A stretch of 64,000 nt of DNA from contig NZ_CABVHU010000014.1 in assembly GCF_902497855.1 (NCBI RefSeq), positions 124,001 through 188,000 on the forward strand, given 5' to 3'. Of the stretch, positions 38,189 through 45,629 are shown one piece after another. Source of the stretch: Pseudomonas fluorescens. Its GTDB lineage: Bacteria; Pseudomonadota; Gammaproteobacteria; Pseudomonadales; Pseudomonadaceae. Numbering within the stretch: the first letter of the stretch is position 1; every line of letters begins with the position of its first letter. Below the pieces are notes generated by a model. The model did not search any database and was not told the DNA's origin. It saw nothing but the letters and a program-made list of their open reading frames with translations. The position numbers and the translations under genes are program-made.

Positions 38189-39195
38189 ACACTATGAGCA
38201 ACTACCTTCCCATCATCGGCATCACCATGGGCGACGCCACGGGTGTCGGCCCGGAAATCGTGGTCAAAAGCCTGACCCATGACATCGTCTACCAACAATG
38301 CCGGCCGCTGGTGATCGGCGATGCCCGTCGTCTTGAGCAGGCCAATGTGATCGTCGGCGGCAGCGCCAAAGTGCGCCGCATCGAGGACGCCTCCCAGGCG
38401 CTGTACGAGGCCGGCACCATTGACTGCATCGACCTCGACCTGATCCCCGACGATCTGCCGTTCGGCGAACTGTCGCCCATCGCCGGTGACGCCGCCTACC
38501 AATACATCGCCCGTGCCGTGGAACTGGCGCAGGCCAAGCAGATTGACGCGATCTGCACCGCGCCCTTGAACAAGGAAGCGCTGCACGCCGGCGGCCACAA
38601 ATACCCCGGCCACACCGAAATGCTCGCGCACCTGACCAACGTCGACGAAGTGTCGATGATGCTGGTGGCGCCGCAGTTGCGGGTGATTCATGTCACCACC
38701 CACATCGGCATCATCGACGCGATCCGCAAGATCGAGCCGGGCCTGGTCCAGCGCACCATCGAACGCGGCAACGCGACGTTGATCAAGGCTGGCATCGCCA
38801 GACCGCGCATTGGCGTATGCGGGATCAACCCGCATGCCGGTGAAAACGGTCTGTTCGGCTATGGCGAAGAAGAAGAGAAAATCATCCCGGCAGTGAAGCT
38901 GCTGCAGGAACGCGGCCTCGACGTGACCGGCCCGCTGCCGGCCGACACGCTGTTCTTCCGCGCCGGCCGCGGCGATTTCGATCTGGTGGTGGCGATGTAT
39001 CACGACCAGGGCCACGGCCCGGTCAAAGTACTGGGCCTTGAAGCCGGCGTTAACGTCACCGTTGGCCTGGACGTGATCCGCACCTCGGTCGACCACGGCA
39101 CCGCCTTCGACATTGCCGGCAAGGGCATTGCCGATGAACGCAGCCTGCTCGAAGCGCTGCGCCAGGGTGCGGAGCTTGCCACGCGACGGGGATGA
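38185..39195 (+). CDS. pdxA2: D-threonate 4-phosphate dehydrogenase PdxA2
   Basis: 336-aa homologue of 4-hydroxythreonine-4-phosphate dehydrogenase. Motifs: IGITMGDATGVGPEIVVKSL at the start, ICTAPLNKEALHAGGHKYPG (about 121-140), HVTTHIGIIDAI, and VAMYHDQGHGPVKVL with the metal-binding histidine. In a dtnK context it oxidises and decarboxylates D-threonate 4-phosphate to dihydroxyacetone phosphate. It is coupled by overlap to dtnK; an in-frame second ATG lies at 38194. The vitamin B6 pdxA is expected elsewhere. Confidence 0.88.
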   Translation: MNTMSNYLPIIGITMGDATGVGPEIVVKSLTHDIVYQQCRPLVIGDARRLEQANVIVGGSAKVRRIEDASQALYEAGTIDCIDLDLIPDDLPFGELSPIAGDAAYQYIARAVELAQAKQIDAICTAPLNKEALHAGGHKYPGHTEMLAHLTNVDEVSMMLVAPQLRVIHVTTHIGIIDAIRKIEPGLVQRTIERGNATLIKAGIARPRIGVCGINPHAGENGLFGYGEEEEKIIPAVKLLQERGLDVTGPLPADTLFFRAGRGDFDLVVAMYHDQGHGPVKVLGLEAGVNVTVGLDVIRTSVDHGTAFDIAGKGIADERSLLEALRQGAELATRRG

Positions 39196-39250
39196 GCCGC
39201 ACGGGCGCTGTCGTGTAAGATCGACCACCGTCCATTGTGCGAGCCCCGCC

Positions 39251-40024
39251 ATGAAAGCCTCCGAACGCCACCGCGCCATCCTCGATCTCGTACGTATCGG
39301 CGATGCCAACGTCGAGCAATTGAGCGCGGCGCTCGGGGTCTCGGAAGCGACGGTGCGGCGCGACCTGACCATGCTCGCCAAACAACGGCACCTGGTACGC
39401 ACCTATGGCGGCGCCACTGCCGTGGTCGGCGTGCATGAGCCGGAAGCCTCCCTCGAAGAACGCAAGACGTCGCAGTGGGAGCAAAAGGATGCCATCGCCC
39501 AGGCTGCAGCGGCCCACGTGCAGGACGGCGACACCGTACTGCTCGACGGCGGCACCACCTGCGCCGCGCTGGCCCATCACCTGTGCTCGCGCCAAGACGT
39601 GCACGTGGTGACCAATAACCTGCTGGCCGTGATGACCCTGGCCAATGCGCCGGGTATCCGCTTGACCTTGATCGGCGGCGACTTGCGCGGTTCGAGCATG
39701 AGCACCTTGGGACCGTTGGCGGAGCTGACGTTAAGTCGGCTGAGCGTCGACAAAGCCTTCCTCGGTGCGGATGGCGTGGTCGCGGAATTCGGTTTGTGCG
39801 AAGCGAGCGCGCAGCAGGCTTATCTCAAGGAATGCATCATCAAGCGGGCGGCGCAAATCGTCGTACTTGCCGACACTGATAAACTCGGCCGCGCGCGACA
39901 GCAGCACTGGACGCCGATTGAGCGGGAGTGGCGGCTGATTACCGGCGCCTCGGCTGATGATGCTGCCCTCGCACCCTTTTATGCGCTCAAGCAAATCACC
40001 GTGGAAACCGTAATCATCGGTTAG
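39251..40024 (+). CDS. DeoR-family regulator of the threonate cluster
   Basis: 257 aa from the ATG at 39251 (MKASERHRAILDLVRIGDAN). Helix-turn-helix VEQLSAALGVSEATVRRDLT near residues 21-40; sugar-phosphate sensing domain with DGDTVLLDGGTTCAALA and DKAFLGADGV. The preceding in-frame codons have no family similarity. It follows pdxA2 by 55 bases in the same direction, so it is probably the local repressor, with a phosphorylated intermediate as inducer (inference). Confidence 0.88.
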   Translation: MKASERHRAILDLVRIGDANVEQLSAALGVSEATVRRDLTMLAKQRHLVRTYGGATAVVGVHEPEASLEERKTSQWEQKDAIAQAAAAHVQDGDTVLLDGGTTCAALAHHLCSRQDVHVVTNNLLAVMTLANAPGIRLTLIGGDLRGSSMSTLGPLAELTLSRLSVDKAFLGADGVVAEFGLCEASAQQAYLKECIIKRAAQIVVLADTDKLGRARQQHWTPIEREWRLITGASADDAALAPFYALKQITVETVIIG

Positions 40025-40034
40025 ACCACCGAAC

Positions 40035-40100
40035 TGTAGGAGCCGGCTTGCTGGCGATGGCGGCCTCAAATTCGCTATCGCCGGCAAGCCGGGCTCCTAC
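40035..40100. repeat. REP doublet
   Basis: CTGTAGGAGCCGGCTTGCTG and the inverse ending CCGGCAAGCCGGGCTCCTAC, with a short core. It follows the DeoR-type gene. Confidence 0.8.
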
Positions 40101-40121
40101 GAAAAGCGATCATTTCTGCGC

Positions 40122-40224
40122 TCATGTCGTCAAAACCCCGTTTCGGTAACACGTGTCGCCAACATGTCGTTCGCGGCGACATGTTCCCAGGACGTGTCGT
40201 TAAAAGTGGAAAATTGCGACACGT
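40122..40224. repeat. Cluster of six CATGTCG/CGTGTCG motifs in both directions
   Basis: TCATGTCG at 40122, ACGTGTCG at 40151, ACATGTCG at 40162, the inverted CGACATGT at 40177, ACGTGTCG at 40192 and inverted CGACACGT at 40217. No gene lies here. The region is between the 3' ends of the DeoR-type gene and the XRE gene, so it is not an obvious promoter for either. Confidence 0.7.
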
Positions 40225-40279
40225 AACAAAACGGACTACATCAGAAGGGGCGAAGTCCTATAGTAAAGTCGTACAACAT

Positions 40280-40603
40280 CTAGCAGACGTTAGCTTGTGA
40301 AATAACGATCTGAGGCGTGGCCCCGGCATCGTTGGACGGAAATGTAAACGTGGTGCGAAAGCCCAGTTTATCCAGCATGTCCATCATTGCATCGATCGTG
40401 AATTTCTCGATCTTCCCAGTGGTGAGCTCTGAGATGCGTGATTGGGTCACGTTCAACCTGGTTGCGGCTTCACTCTGTTTGAGGCCAAGGGTTTTGATGC
40501 AGTCAGTGATGAACATCGAAAGCTCCATCTTCAGCGCGATTTTACTGGAGACTTCTTTTTCATGCGTGACATGGAATGGGCTGTCGAAAAATTGAATGGC
40601 CAT
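40280..40603 (-). CDS. XRE-family helix-turn-helix protein, orphan antitoxin-like
   Basis: 107 aa with a strong GGAGG site before the ATG. The helix-turn-helix is near residues 42-75 (LKQSEAATRLNVTQSRISEL then TTGKIEKFTIDAMMDMLDKL). This form is usually the antitoxin half of a RelE/HigB-like pair. No toxin frame is present in the 220 bases upstream or downstream of it, so it is either a solitary regulator or a relic. Confidence 0.8.
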   Translation of the reverse strand: MAIQFFDSPFHVTHEKEVSSKIALKMELSMFITDCIKTLGLKQSEAATRLNVTQSRISELTTGKIEKFTIDAMMDMLDKLGFRTTFTFPSNDAGATPQIVISQANVC

Positions 40604-40823
40604 GAATGTCCCCCTCCTTTGAGTTATCTAAAATTTTCGATAAATGCAGGTTATTCGATTGATCCATTAGAGGCAAACATGTAGTGCTTTCGCGACGGAA
40701 TCCATTACACCAAGTAACTAATGATGTTCCCGCCCCCACCTTTATCCCCTCCAGCTAACTCCATACATTGAGCTCCAACACCTACCCATCACCCCGATGA
40801 GCAGGTCACCGGAGATCTTCCTC

Positions 40824-41045
40824 ATGCCTTTCGTAAGCGTACGCATCACCCGCGATGGCGTTACCTCTGAGCAGAAAGCTCAGGTGATCGCCGAAATCAC
40901 TGAAACACTGGAACGTGTCCTCAAGAAGGACCCGCACCTGACCCACATCGTGATCGAAGAAGTCGACACCGATAACTGGGGCTACGCCGGCATCACCACC
41001 ACCCAATACCGCAAGCAACTGGCTGAAGAGGAGGGGAAGTCGTGA
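40824..41045 (+). CDS. 4-oxalocrotonate tautomerase-family protein
   Basis: 73 aa from the ATG at 40824, which follows GGAG. Removal of Met exposes the catalytic Pro in PFVSVRITRDG, as in the family. It overlaps the next gene by 4 bases (GTGA), so the two are co-translated. The substrate is unknown. Confidence 0.85.
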   Translation: MPFVSVRITRDGVTSEQKAQVIAEITETLERVLKKDPHLTHIVIEEVDTDNWGYAGITTTQYRKQLAEEEGKS

Positions 41046-41698
41046 CGCCGTCGGTCTCCATCGATTTCATCTCCGACGTGGTGTGCCCGTGGTGCGCGTT
41101 GGGTGCGACGGCACTGGAGCAAGCGATCGGGAACGTGGCGGGTGAAGTTTCGGTCCAGCTGACCTACAAGCCCTTCGAGTTGAACCCGGACATGCCGGCG
41201 GAAGGCGAGAAAGCGGTCGAGCACTTGATGCGCAAATACGGGCGCACCGCCCAAGACGTCGCCGCTGGCAAGGCGATGCAGATCGAACGTGGCGCGGCCA
41301 TCGGTTTCACGTTCGATCTGGAGAAGCGCACTCACTTCTACAACACGTTCGATGCTCACCGGCTGATGTTGTGGGCGTTGCAGGAAGGGCGGCAGGTCGC
41401 ACTGAAGAAAATCCTGTTGCGCGCTTACTTCACCGACGGCCAGAACCCGAGCGATCGCGAGACGCTGGTTCGTCTGGCCACTGAAGCGGGACTGGATGCG
41501 GCGGCGGCTCAAGAGGTGTTGGCGTCCGGAGGGTTCTACAACGAAGTGCGAGAGCTTGAAGCGTTTTACCGCCAGCACGGGATCAATTCGGTACCGGCCA
41601 TGATCCTCAACGGTCGACACCTGGTGTCCGGTTCGCAGTCGGTCGAGTACTACGAACAGATGTTGAGACAAATGGCGAAGGCCCCCGCTGAAGCCTGA
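41042..41698 (+). CDS. DsbA-family (FrnE-like) thiol oxidoreductase
   Basis: 218 aa from a GTG. The active site CPWC is at residues 15-18 in DFISDVVCPWCALG, followed by the helical insertion and VPAMILNGRHLVSGSQSVEY with the cis-Pro (about 180). There is no signal peptide, so it is cytoplasmic like FrnE. The preceding tautomerase suggests joint work on an electrophilic metabolite, but that is only positional inference. Confidence 0.88.
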   Translation: MTPSVSIDFISDVVCPWCALGATALEQAIGNVAGEVSVQLTYKPFELNPDMPAEGEKAVEHLMRKYGRTAQDVAAGKAMQIERGAAIGFTFDLEKRTHFYNTFDAHRLMLWALQEGRQVALKKILLRAYFTDGQNPSDRETLVRLATEAGLDAAAAQEVLASGGFYNEVRELEAFYRQHGINSVPAMILNGRHLVSGSQSVEYYEQMLRQMAKAPAEA

Positions 41699-41740
41699 TT
41701 ACTTACTTTTCAAACCATTATTTATTAGTAGAGGTTCATC

Positions 41741-42451
41741 ATGAGCAATTCGAAAAAAGTCATCGTTATCACTGGCGCCTCGCAAGGTCTCGGCGCAGGC
41801 ATGGTCAAGGCTTTCCGTGACCTGGACTACAAGGTCGTCGCCACTTCACGTTCGATCAAACCATCCACCGACCCGGATATCCTCACTGTGGCGGGCGACA
41901 TCGGTAACCCGGAGGTCGCCCAGCAAGTTATCCGTGAAACGATCGAACGTTTCGGTCGCGTCGACACCCTGGTTAACAACGCCGGGATCTTCGTTGCCAA
42001 GCCATTCACCGAATACACCGCTGAAGACTACGCCAATGTGCTCTCGGTGAACCTGAATGGGTTCTTCTACATCACCCAACTCGCGATTACCGAGATGGAG
42101 AAACAAGGCAGTGGTCACGTGGTGAACATCACCACCAGCCTGGTGGACCATGCCATCGACGGAGTGCCGTCGGTACTGGCGTCGCTGACCAAGGGTGGGC
42201 TGAACGCGGCGACTAAATCTTTGGCCATCGAGTACGCCAAGCGCGGGATTCGGGTGAACGCGGTTTCTCCCGGTATCATCAAGACGCCGATGCATGGTGA
42301 AGAAACTCATGAAGCGCTGGGGAATCTGCACCCGGTCGGACATATGGGCGAGATCAGCGACATTTCTCAGGCAGTTGTGTATCTGGACAGCGCCAACTTT
42401 GTTACCGGTGAAATTCTGCACGTTGATGGTGGGCAGAGCGCGGGTCACTAA
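41741..42451 (+). CDS. Short-chain dehydrogenase/reductase-fold protein with altered active site
   Basis: 236 aa. NAD(P) loop TGASQGLG at 11-18 and NNAG at 79-82. The catalytic Ser is at about 133 (ITTSLVDH) and the Lys at 151, but the expected Tyr four residues before Lys is Ala (VLASLTKGGL). The remaining fold is normal through VNAVSPGII and EILHVDGGQSAGH. It may therefore be a non-classical SDR. A second, slightly different copy of its last 111 bases occurs at 43806-43916. Confidence 0.85.
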   Translation: MSNSKKVIVITGASQGLGAGMVKAFRDLDYKVVATSRSIKPSTDPDILTVAGDIGNPEVAQQVIRETIERFGRVDTLVNNAGIFVAKPFTEYTAEDYANVLSVNLNGFFYITQLAITEMEKQGSGHVVNITTSLVDHAIDGVPSVLASLTKGGLNAATKSLAIEYAKRGIRVNAVSPGIIKTPMHGEETHEALGNLHPVGHMGEISDISQAVVYLDSANFVTGEILHVDGGQSAGH

Positions 42452-42477
42452 GACCTGCTTTTTCAAACCCCGGAATC

Positions 42478-42509
42478 AAAGCCCTCGCATTGATGTGAGG
42501 GCTTTTTTT
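42478..42509 (+). terminator. Intrinsic terminator after the SDR gene
   Basis: AAAGCCCTCGCA pairs with TGTGAGGGCTTTTTTT around a TTGA loop, 26 bases after the stop. Confidence 0.9.
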
Positions 42510-42606
42510 ATGGTGCGCGGTATCAGCGGCTGACCTGATGCGGATAGACCAAGATTTTCGGCTTGATTGATCAAGCTGGACAGTTAGGGTTTGTTTTCTG
42601 GCTTTC

Positions 42607-43596
42607 TTATCTCAGGCACCATTGCTGCTGATGTTTCCAATCATTTGGAAATCCCATAAGTCTCAAATAACCAAATTCCTGCTGATCCACGATTTCGGCC
42701 AAGCGCAGCTTCCATTGGCTGTCTGGACTAATCAGGTCGGTCAGGTATGCAAGCATCGTCAATACGATGTACAGACGCTGCTTAGGCTGAGGCCCGTCGG
42801 CAGGTGCGTTCGGAATGACCCATTCTTTTGGTAAGGATGGTCGAATCGAGAGTTCTCGGTTCCAAAGCCGTGAGTGGTGCGCGCAGCAGTTTCGAATGAA
42901 GGTCAGAGTGTGTAGCCAAGAGGCCAATACATCGAAGGGCAGGCGGAATCTGGTGGCGATAGCTTTCTTATCGGCACTTTTTCCTATGGCATTGAACAGG
43001 GTCGAAACCGTCCCAAGGCTGAGTTCTTCCAATACCGCCCAAGCGGGTGGGAGCTCAGGGTGGGCGTAGGTTGCTCCGTAGTATCGAAAATAATTATCGC
43101 GCATACGGTTTTCGATCCGTTGTTGCTGTAGCCCATCGGCCTGTCGGCCTTTTTGGAGGCGGTCAATATCACGTCTGAGTTTGTTGCGCTCTTTATGCAA
43201 TTGCTCCCGCAGGGGGCGCAGTAGCTCGGGATGCCGGTAAGACGAGGAGAGGACTGACGCGTCGGCTATCCAGTCAGGCCCATATTTAGGACACATGTGA
43301 TTGCTGATGGTCGCCCGCATAGCGACTTCGACACGTTCGATGGCATCCATGGTTATGCGTCGCAACGTACCATCGAAGCGATAGATGTCGACGACTGCTT
43401 TCAGCGTGCTGCCGGGCTTGAAGCTGTGTTCAGGATCTGGTTCCTGAAAAGGGCGCATATATGGGCTCAGGCGAAACAGCGTGACCACTTCTAGAAACCG
43501 AATGGCCCGATTGTCGTTGGCGACGTACAAGCCCCGTTGCTTTAGCAGTTCCAATTGCTGTTCTACGCGCAGGGCCGGCTTGTCGAAGGGCCTCAT
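42607..43596 (-). CDS. Abi-family (Abi_2, AbiD/AbiF-like) abortive infection protein
   Basis: 329 aa from the ATG at 43596 after GGAGAAAACTAC; a longer frame opens at 43614. N-terminus MRPFDKPALRVEQQLELLKQ, then LEVVTLFRLSPYMRPFQ. The C-terminal part has FIRNCCAHHSRLWNRELSIR, where Arg-X4-His is the HEPN ribonuclease-type motif seen in Abi_2 proteins. Such proteins stop phage growth by killing or arresting the host, probably through RNA cleavage. It has its own promoter and a terminated leader RNA, and it lies between the SDR gene and a copy of the SDR 3' end, so it looks like an inserted defence cassette. Confidence 0.8.
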   Translation of the reverse strand: MRPFDKPALRVEQQLELLKQRGLYVANDNRAIRFLEVVTLFRLSPYMRPFQEPDPEHSFKPGSTLKAVVDIYRFDGTLRRITMDAIERVEVAMRATISNHMCPKYGPDWIADASVLSSSYRHPELLRPLREQLHKERNKLRRDIDRLQKGRQADGLQQQRIENRMRDNYFRYYGATYAHPELPPAWAVLEELSLGTVSTLFNAIGKSADKKAIATRFRLPFDVLASWLHTLTFIRNCCAHHSRLWNRELSIRPSLPKEWVIPNAPADGPQPKQRLYIVLTMLAYLTDLISPDSQWKLRLAEIVDQQEFGYLRLMGFPNDWKHQQQWCLR

Positions 43597-43612
43597 GTAG
43601 TTTTCTCCAGGC

Positions 43613-43672
43613 AAAAAAAACCCGCACGATTTGAGCTTGCTGACTGGGTCAACCTAGGCTTGGCGGGTGTTG
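43613..43672 (-). ncRNA. Candidate leader RNA of the Abi gene (abiF-motif-like)
   Basis: From about 43672 the minus strand reads CCCGC...GCGGG closing a 47-base structure that contains nested AGC/GCT and TGAC/GTCA pairs, then eight T residues. That is a free-standing RNA with its own terminator, ending 17 bases before the Abi start codon. Structured RNAs upstream of abiF genes (an abiF motif) have been reported in comparative surveys; that this is one is my inference. It could also be a plain attenuator. Confidence 0.55.
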
Positions 43673-43678
43673 GGGTGC

Positions 43679-43706
43679 ATTATAGGTAGCTGGAAGGGGT
43701 CGTCAA
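43679..43706 (-). promoter_or_regulatory. Strong sigma-70 promoter for the Abi leader
   Basis: On the minus strand TTGACG (-35), a 16-base spacer and a perfect TATAAT (-10). The start would be near 43672, just before the hairpin RNA. Confidence 0.8.
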
Positions 43707-43796
43707 TGCCATGCCGAAGTGAAATTGTAACGGTTCGGTGAGCCGGCAGATTTGGACGGGGAAGGGGACCGACGGAAGGGGACGGATCTATTTTCC

Positions 43797-43916
43797 CTGG
43801 TTGGGCATATGGGCGAGATCAGCGATATTTCTCAGGCAGTTGTGTATATGGACAGCGCCAATTTTGTTACCGGTGAAATTCTGCACGTTGATGGTGGGCA
43901 GAGCGCAGGTCGTTAA
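43797..43916 (+). pseudogene. Detached 3' fragment of the SDR gene
   Basis: LVGHMGEISDISQAVVYMDS to EILHVDGGQSAGR and a stop. The last 111 bases match 42341-42451 with 6 differences, so this is a divergent second copy of the SDR end with no start codon or cofactor domain. The remaining bases up to 44173 hold only the promoter region of the next gene. Confidence 0.85.
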
Positions 43917-44173
43917 ATCCAGTGCACAGCGTCACCGACTAATCTCGGCGGCGCTGTTTGGACTCCCGGTCAAAGCGGCTTCATCGACATTAGAATTTCT
44001 CGCACTGGTCACTTGTCGTCATTGCGCCGAAAAAATCTAAATCCATCCTGTTGTTTCTACAATGTTTAAGCATTCATTACTGGAGTCGTCCTGCTAACGG
44101 CTCTGGCATGGCCGCCAGCGAACTAAACTTGTATCTCTGGAGCAGATATCTCTATAGAGGCAGGAGGTGTCAA

Positions 44174-44572
44174 ATGGCCATTCAAGATACCTATCGGGAA
44201 ATTGAACAGACCCTGGGTCAAGTACCAGAGTGGATCAAGCAGATGCCGGAAGGCGGCGCGAGCGGATTCTGGGGCGTGGCCCGGGACTTCTGGCTGGCGG
44301 ATACCAAGATTCCTAATAAGTACAAGGAGTTGATAGGTCTGGCGGTGTCCGGGGCGACCCGTTGTAAGTATTGCGCCCTGTTCCATACCGAAGCCGCGCG
44401 CTTGTTTGGCGCGAGCGACGAGGAAATATCCGAAGCCAGCTTCATGGGGGCGTTGACCATGATGGGCAGCACCTTTATTAACGCCCAGCAGATCGACTAT
44501 GAGCAGTTCCGGCAGGAAACCCTGAGTATCGTCCGGTATGTCAAAGATCACTCGCAATCCAAAGCCGCTTAA
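44174..44572 (+). CDS. Carboxymuconolactone decarboxylase/AhpD-like protein
   Basis: 132 aa from the ATG at 44174, directly after AGGAGGTGTCAA. The AhpD-like redox motif is intact: CKYCALFH at 64-71 (Cys-X2-Cys-X3-His). Most such proteins are peroxidase or oxidoreductase partners. It overlaps the next small ORF by 35 bases. Confidence 0.88.
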   Translation: MAIQDTYREIEQTLGQVPEWIKQMPEGGASGFWGVARDFWLADTKIPNKYKELIGLAVSGATRCKYCALFHTEAARLFGASDEEISEASFMGALTMMGSTFINAQQIDYEQFRQETLSIVRYVKDHSQSKAA

Positions 44573-44888
44573 GCCGTTGCGCGAACCTGCCCTTCGCCAG
44601 CTGACGAAGGATAAGTTGATTGCAATCACCAGCGATGGTCCGAGGACCACCGCTCGGTGGCAAGCGGCTGTGCTGCGAGCCATCGGCGAATTAATGCATT
44701 ACAGCGATACTGCCCGCGAAGAAAACCAGGACCTGCGCATTCCCTTCGCCAAAGCACTCCATGACCTCTATGCGGGACAGAAGTCCGACGCCGAGTTGAC
44801 GGAAATGGTGTTGCTGATGCTGGAAGTGGAAACCGCCCCCTTTCTCGGCGAAGGCCCCAGGGCGGGAGCAGCATCCGGGAACAAATGA
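44538..44888 (+). CDS. Hypothetical protein overlapping the AhpD-like gene
   Basis: 116 aa, MSKITRNPKPLKPLREPALR through LTEMVLLMLEVETAPFLGEG. It begins inside the 3' end of the AhpD-like gene in another frame, which suggests coupled translation. It is mostly helical with an acidic C-terminal half. No family is recognised. Confidence 0.6.
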   Translation: MSKITRNPKPLKPLREPALRQLTKDKLIAITSDGPRTTARWQAAVLRAIGELMHYSDTAREENQDLRIPFAKALHDLYAGQKSDAELTEMVLLMLEVETAPFLGEGPRAGAASGNK

Positions 44889-45030
44889 CCTCTGAGAAGT
44901 GGATAGGGCCAAAAAGAGCCGTAGTGATTGATCTGAACTAAATAACGACGCTTCCTGATCTACGTCCTCATCGCGACCAGGCTCCCACAGGTTCCAGTGT
45001 ATGGGCAAAAAGTGAACATTCCAGAAACAA

Positions 45031-45064
45031 CAAAGCCCTCGTATTTCTACGAGGGCTTTGTTTT
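45031..45064 (-). terminator. Hairpin just outside the island, probably the original tRNA-Thr terminator
   Basis: Exact 13-base arms CAAAGCCCTCGTA / TACGAGGGCTTTG around TTTC. Read on the minus strand it follows the tRNA-3'-end copy at 45066, so before the island entered it would have terminated tRNA-Thr. It may now also end the gene at 44538. Confidence 0.75.
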
Positions 45065-45065
45065 G

Positions 45066-45090
45066 TATGGTGCCGGCACCAAGAGTCGAA
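45066..45090. repeat. Distal attachment site: copy of the tRNA-Thr 3' end
   Basis: TATGGTGCCGGCACCA plus AGAGTCGAA matches 53685-53709 at 24 of 25 positions. It is the 3' end of tRNA-Thr (acceptor stem and part of the T loop) with no rest of the tRNA, the usual remnant left by integration. Confidence 0.9.
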
Positions 45091-45350
45091 AAATTCTATA
45101 ACTATATGTAAATAAAGAATTTTATATTGGCGCGTATTTTTTCTATCCCTAAAACTATCCTTGTCGTTAGTCCGCTTTCTAGTGGAATGTTTATTTGCTC
45201 CAGTCTCTGATTGCATTTTGCAATCGTGGAACGAGCGCATTGTGACCACCCTTTCGAAACCTCATAAAGGTTTATGCCATTTCGTCGGGTTGATCTGCAT
45301 CCTGTATCAGTTTTGTGGAGAGAGCAGTACTGGATGTTTTTTTGAAAAAA

Positions 45351-45606
45351 TGCCATCACCCCCCTTGACTGCTGGCACTTCGCCCCTAAAATGGAGGTCT
45401 CTTTACGTGCTTTGGGGCTTCGTGCTCTAGTCGGGTGTATAGCCAGACTCTAATTTATTGATCGGCTTTAGTTGCGACGAAGTCCCGCGTGGGCCTCAGT
45501 CGTCGTTCCTCCTCCTAAAGCCCACGCGGGACTTCGTCGCTATATCTTTGGTAAAGAGCCCTCCCTCCTCCCTCTATTCTCTCAGGCTATTAGGGTGGTG
45601 GTGGCA
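45351..45606 (+). ncRNA. Retron msr-msd RNA
   Basis: The a1 end TGCCATCACCCCCC (45351) pairs with the a2 end GGGTGGTGGTGGCA (to 45606) almost throughout. After a1 comes CTTGACTG, a plausible branch guanosine, then an msr stem-loop at about 45367-45433 with nested GACT/AGTC, GCAC/GTGC and GCCCC/GGGGC pairs. The msd is a perfect 21-base stem (45474-45494 with 45520-45540, starting GCGACGAAGTCCCGCG) and a 25-base loop. It ends 23 bases before the effector start, the order seen in Ec86-like retrons. Exact ends are estimated by eye. Confidence 0.8.
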
Positions 45607-45629
45607 TGAGATAAGAAACGCGCATTTGA

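Noticed and set aside
40604..40823. Hidden toxin gene upstream of the orphan XRE gene
   Set aside because: Minus-strand frames there are broken by several stops and show no RelE/HigB-like residues.
45102..45359. AT-rich minus-strand frame at the island edge
   Set aside because: No ribosome site, unlikely composition, and it runs over the a1 end of the retron RNA promoter region.
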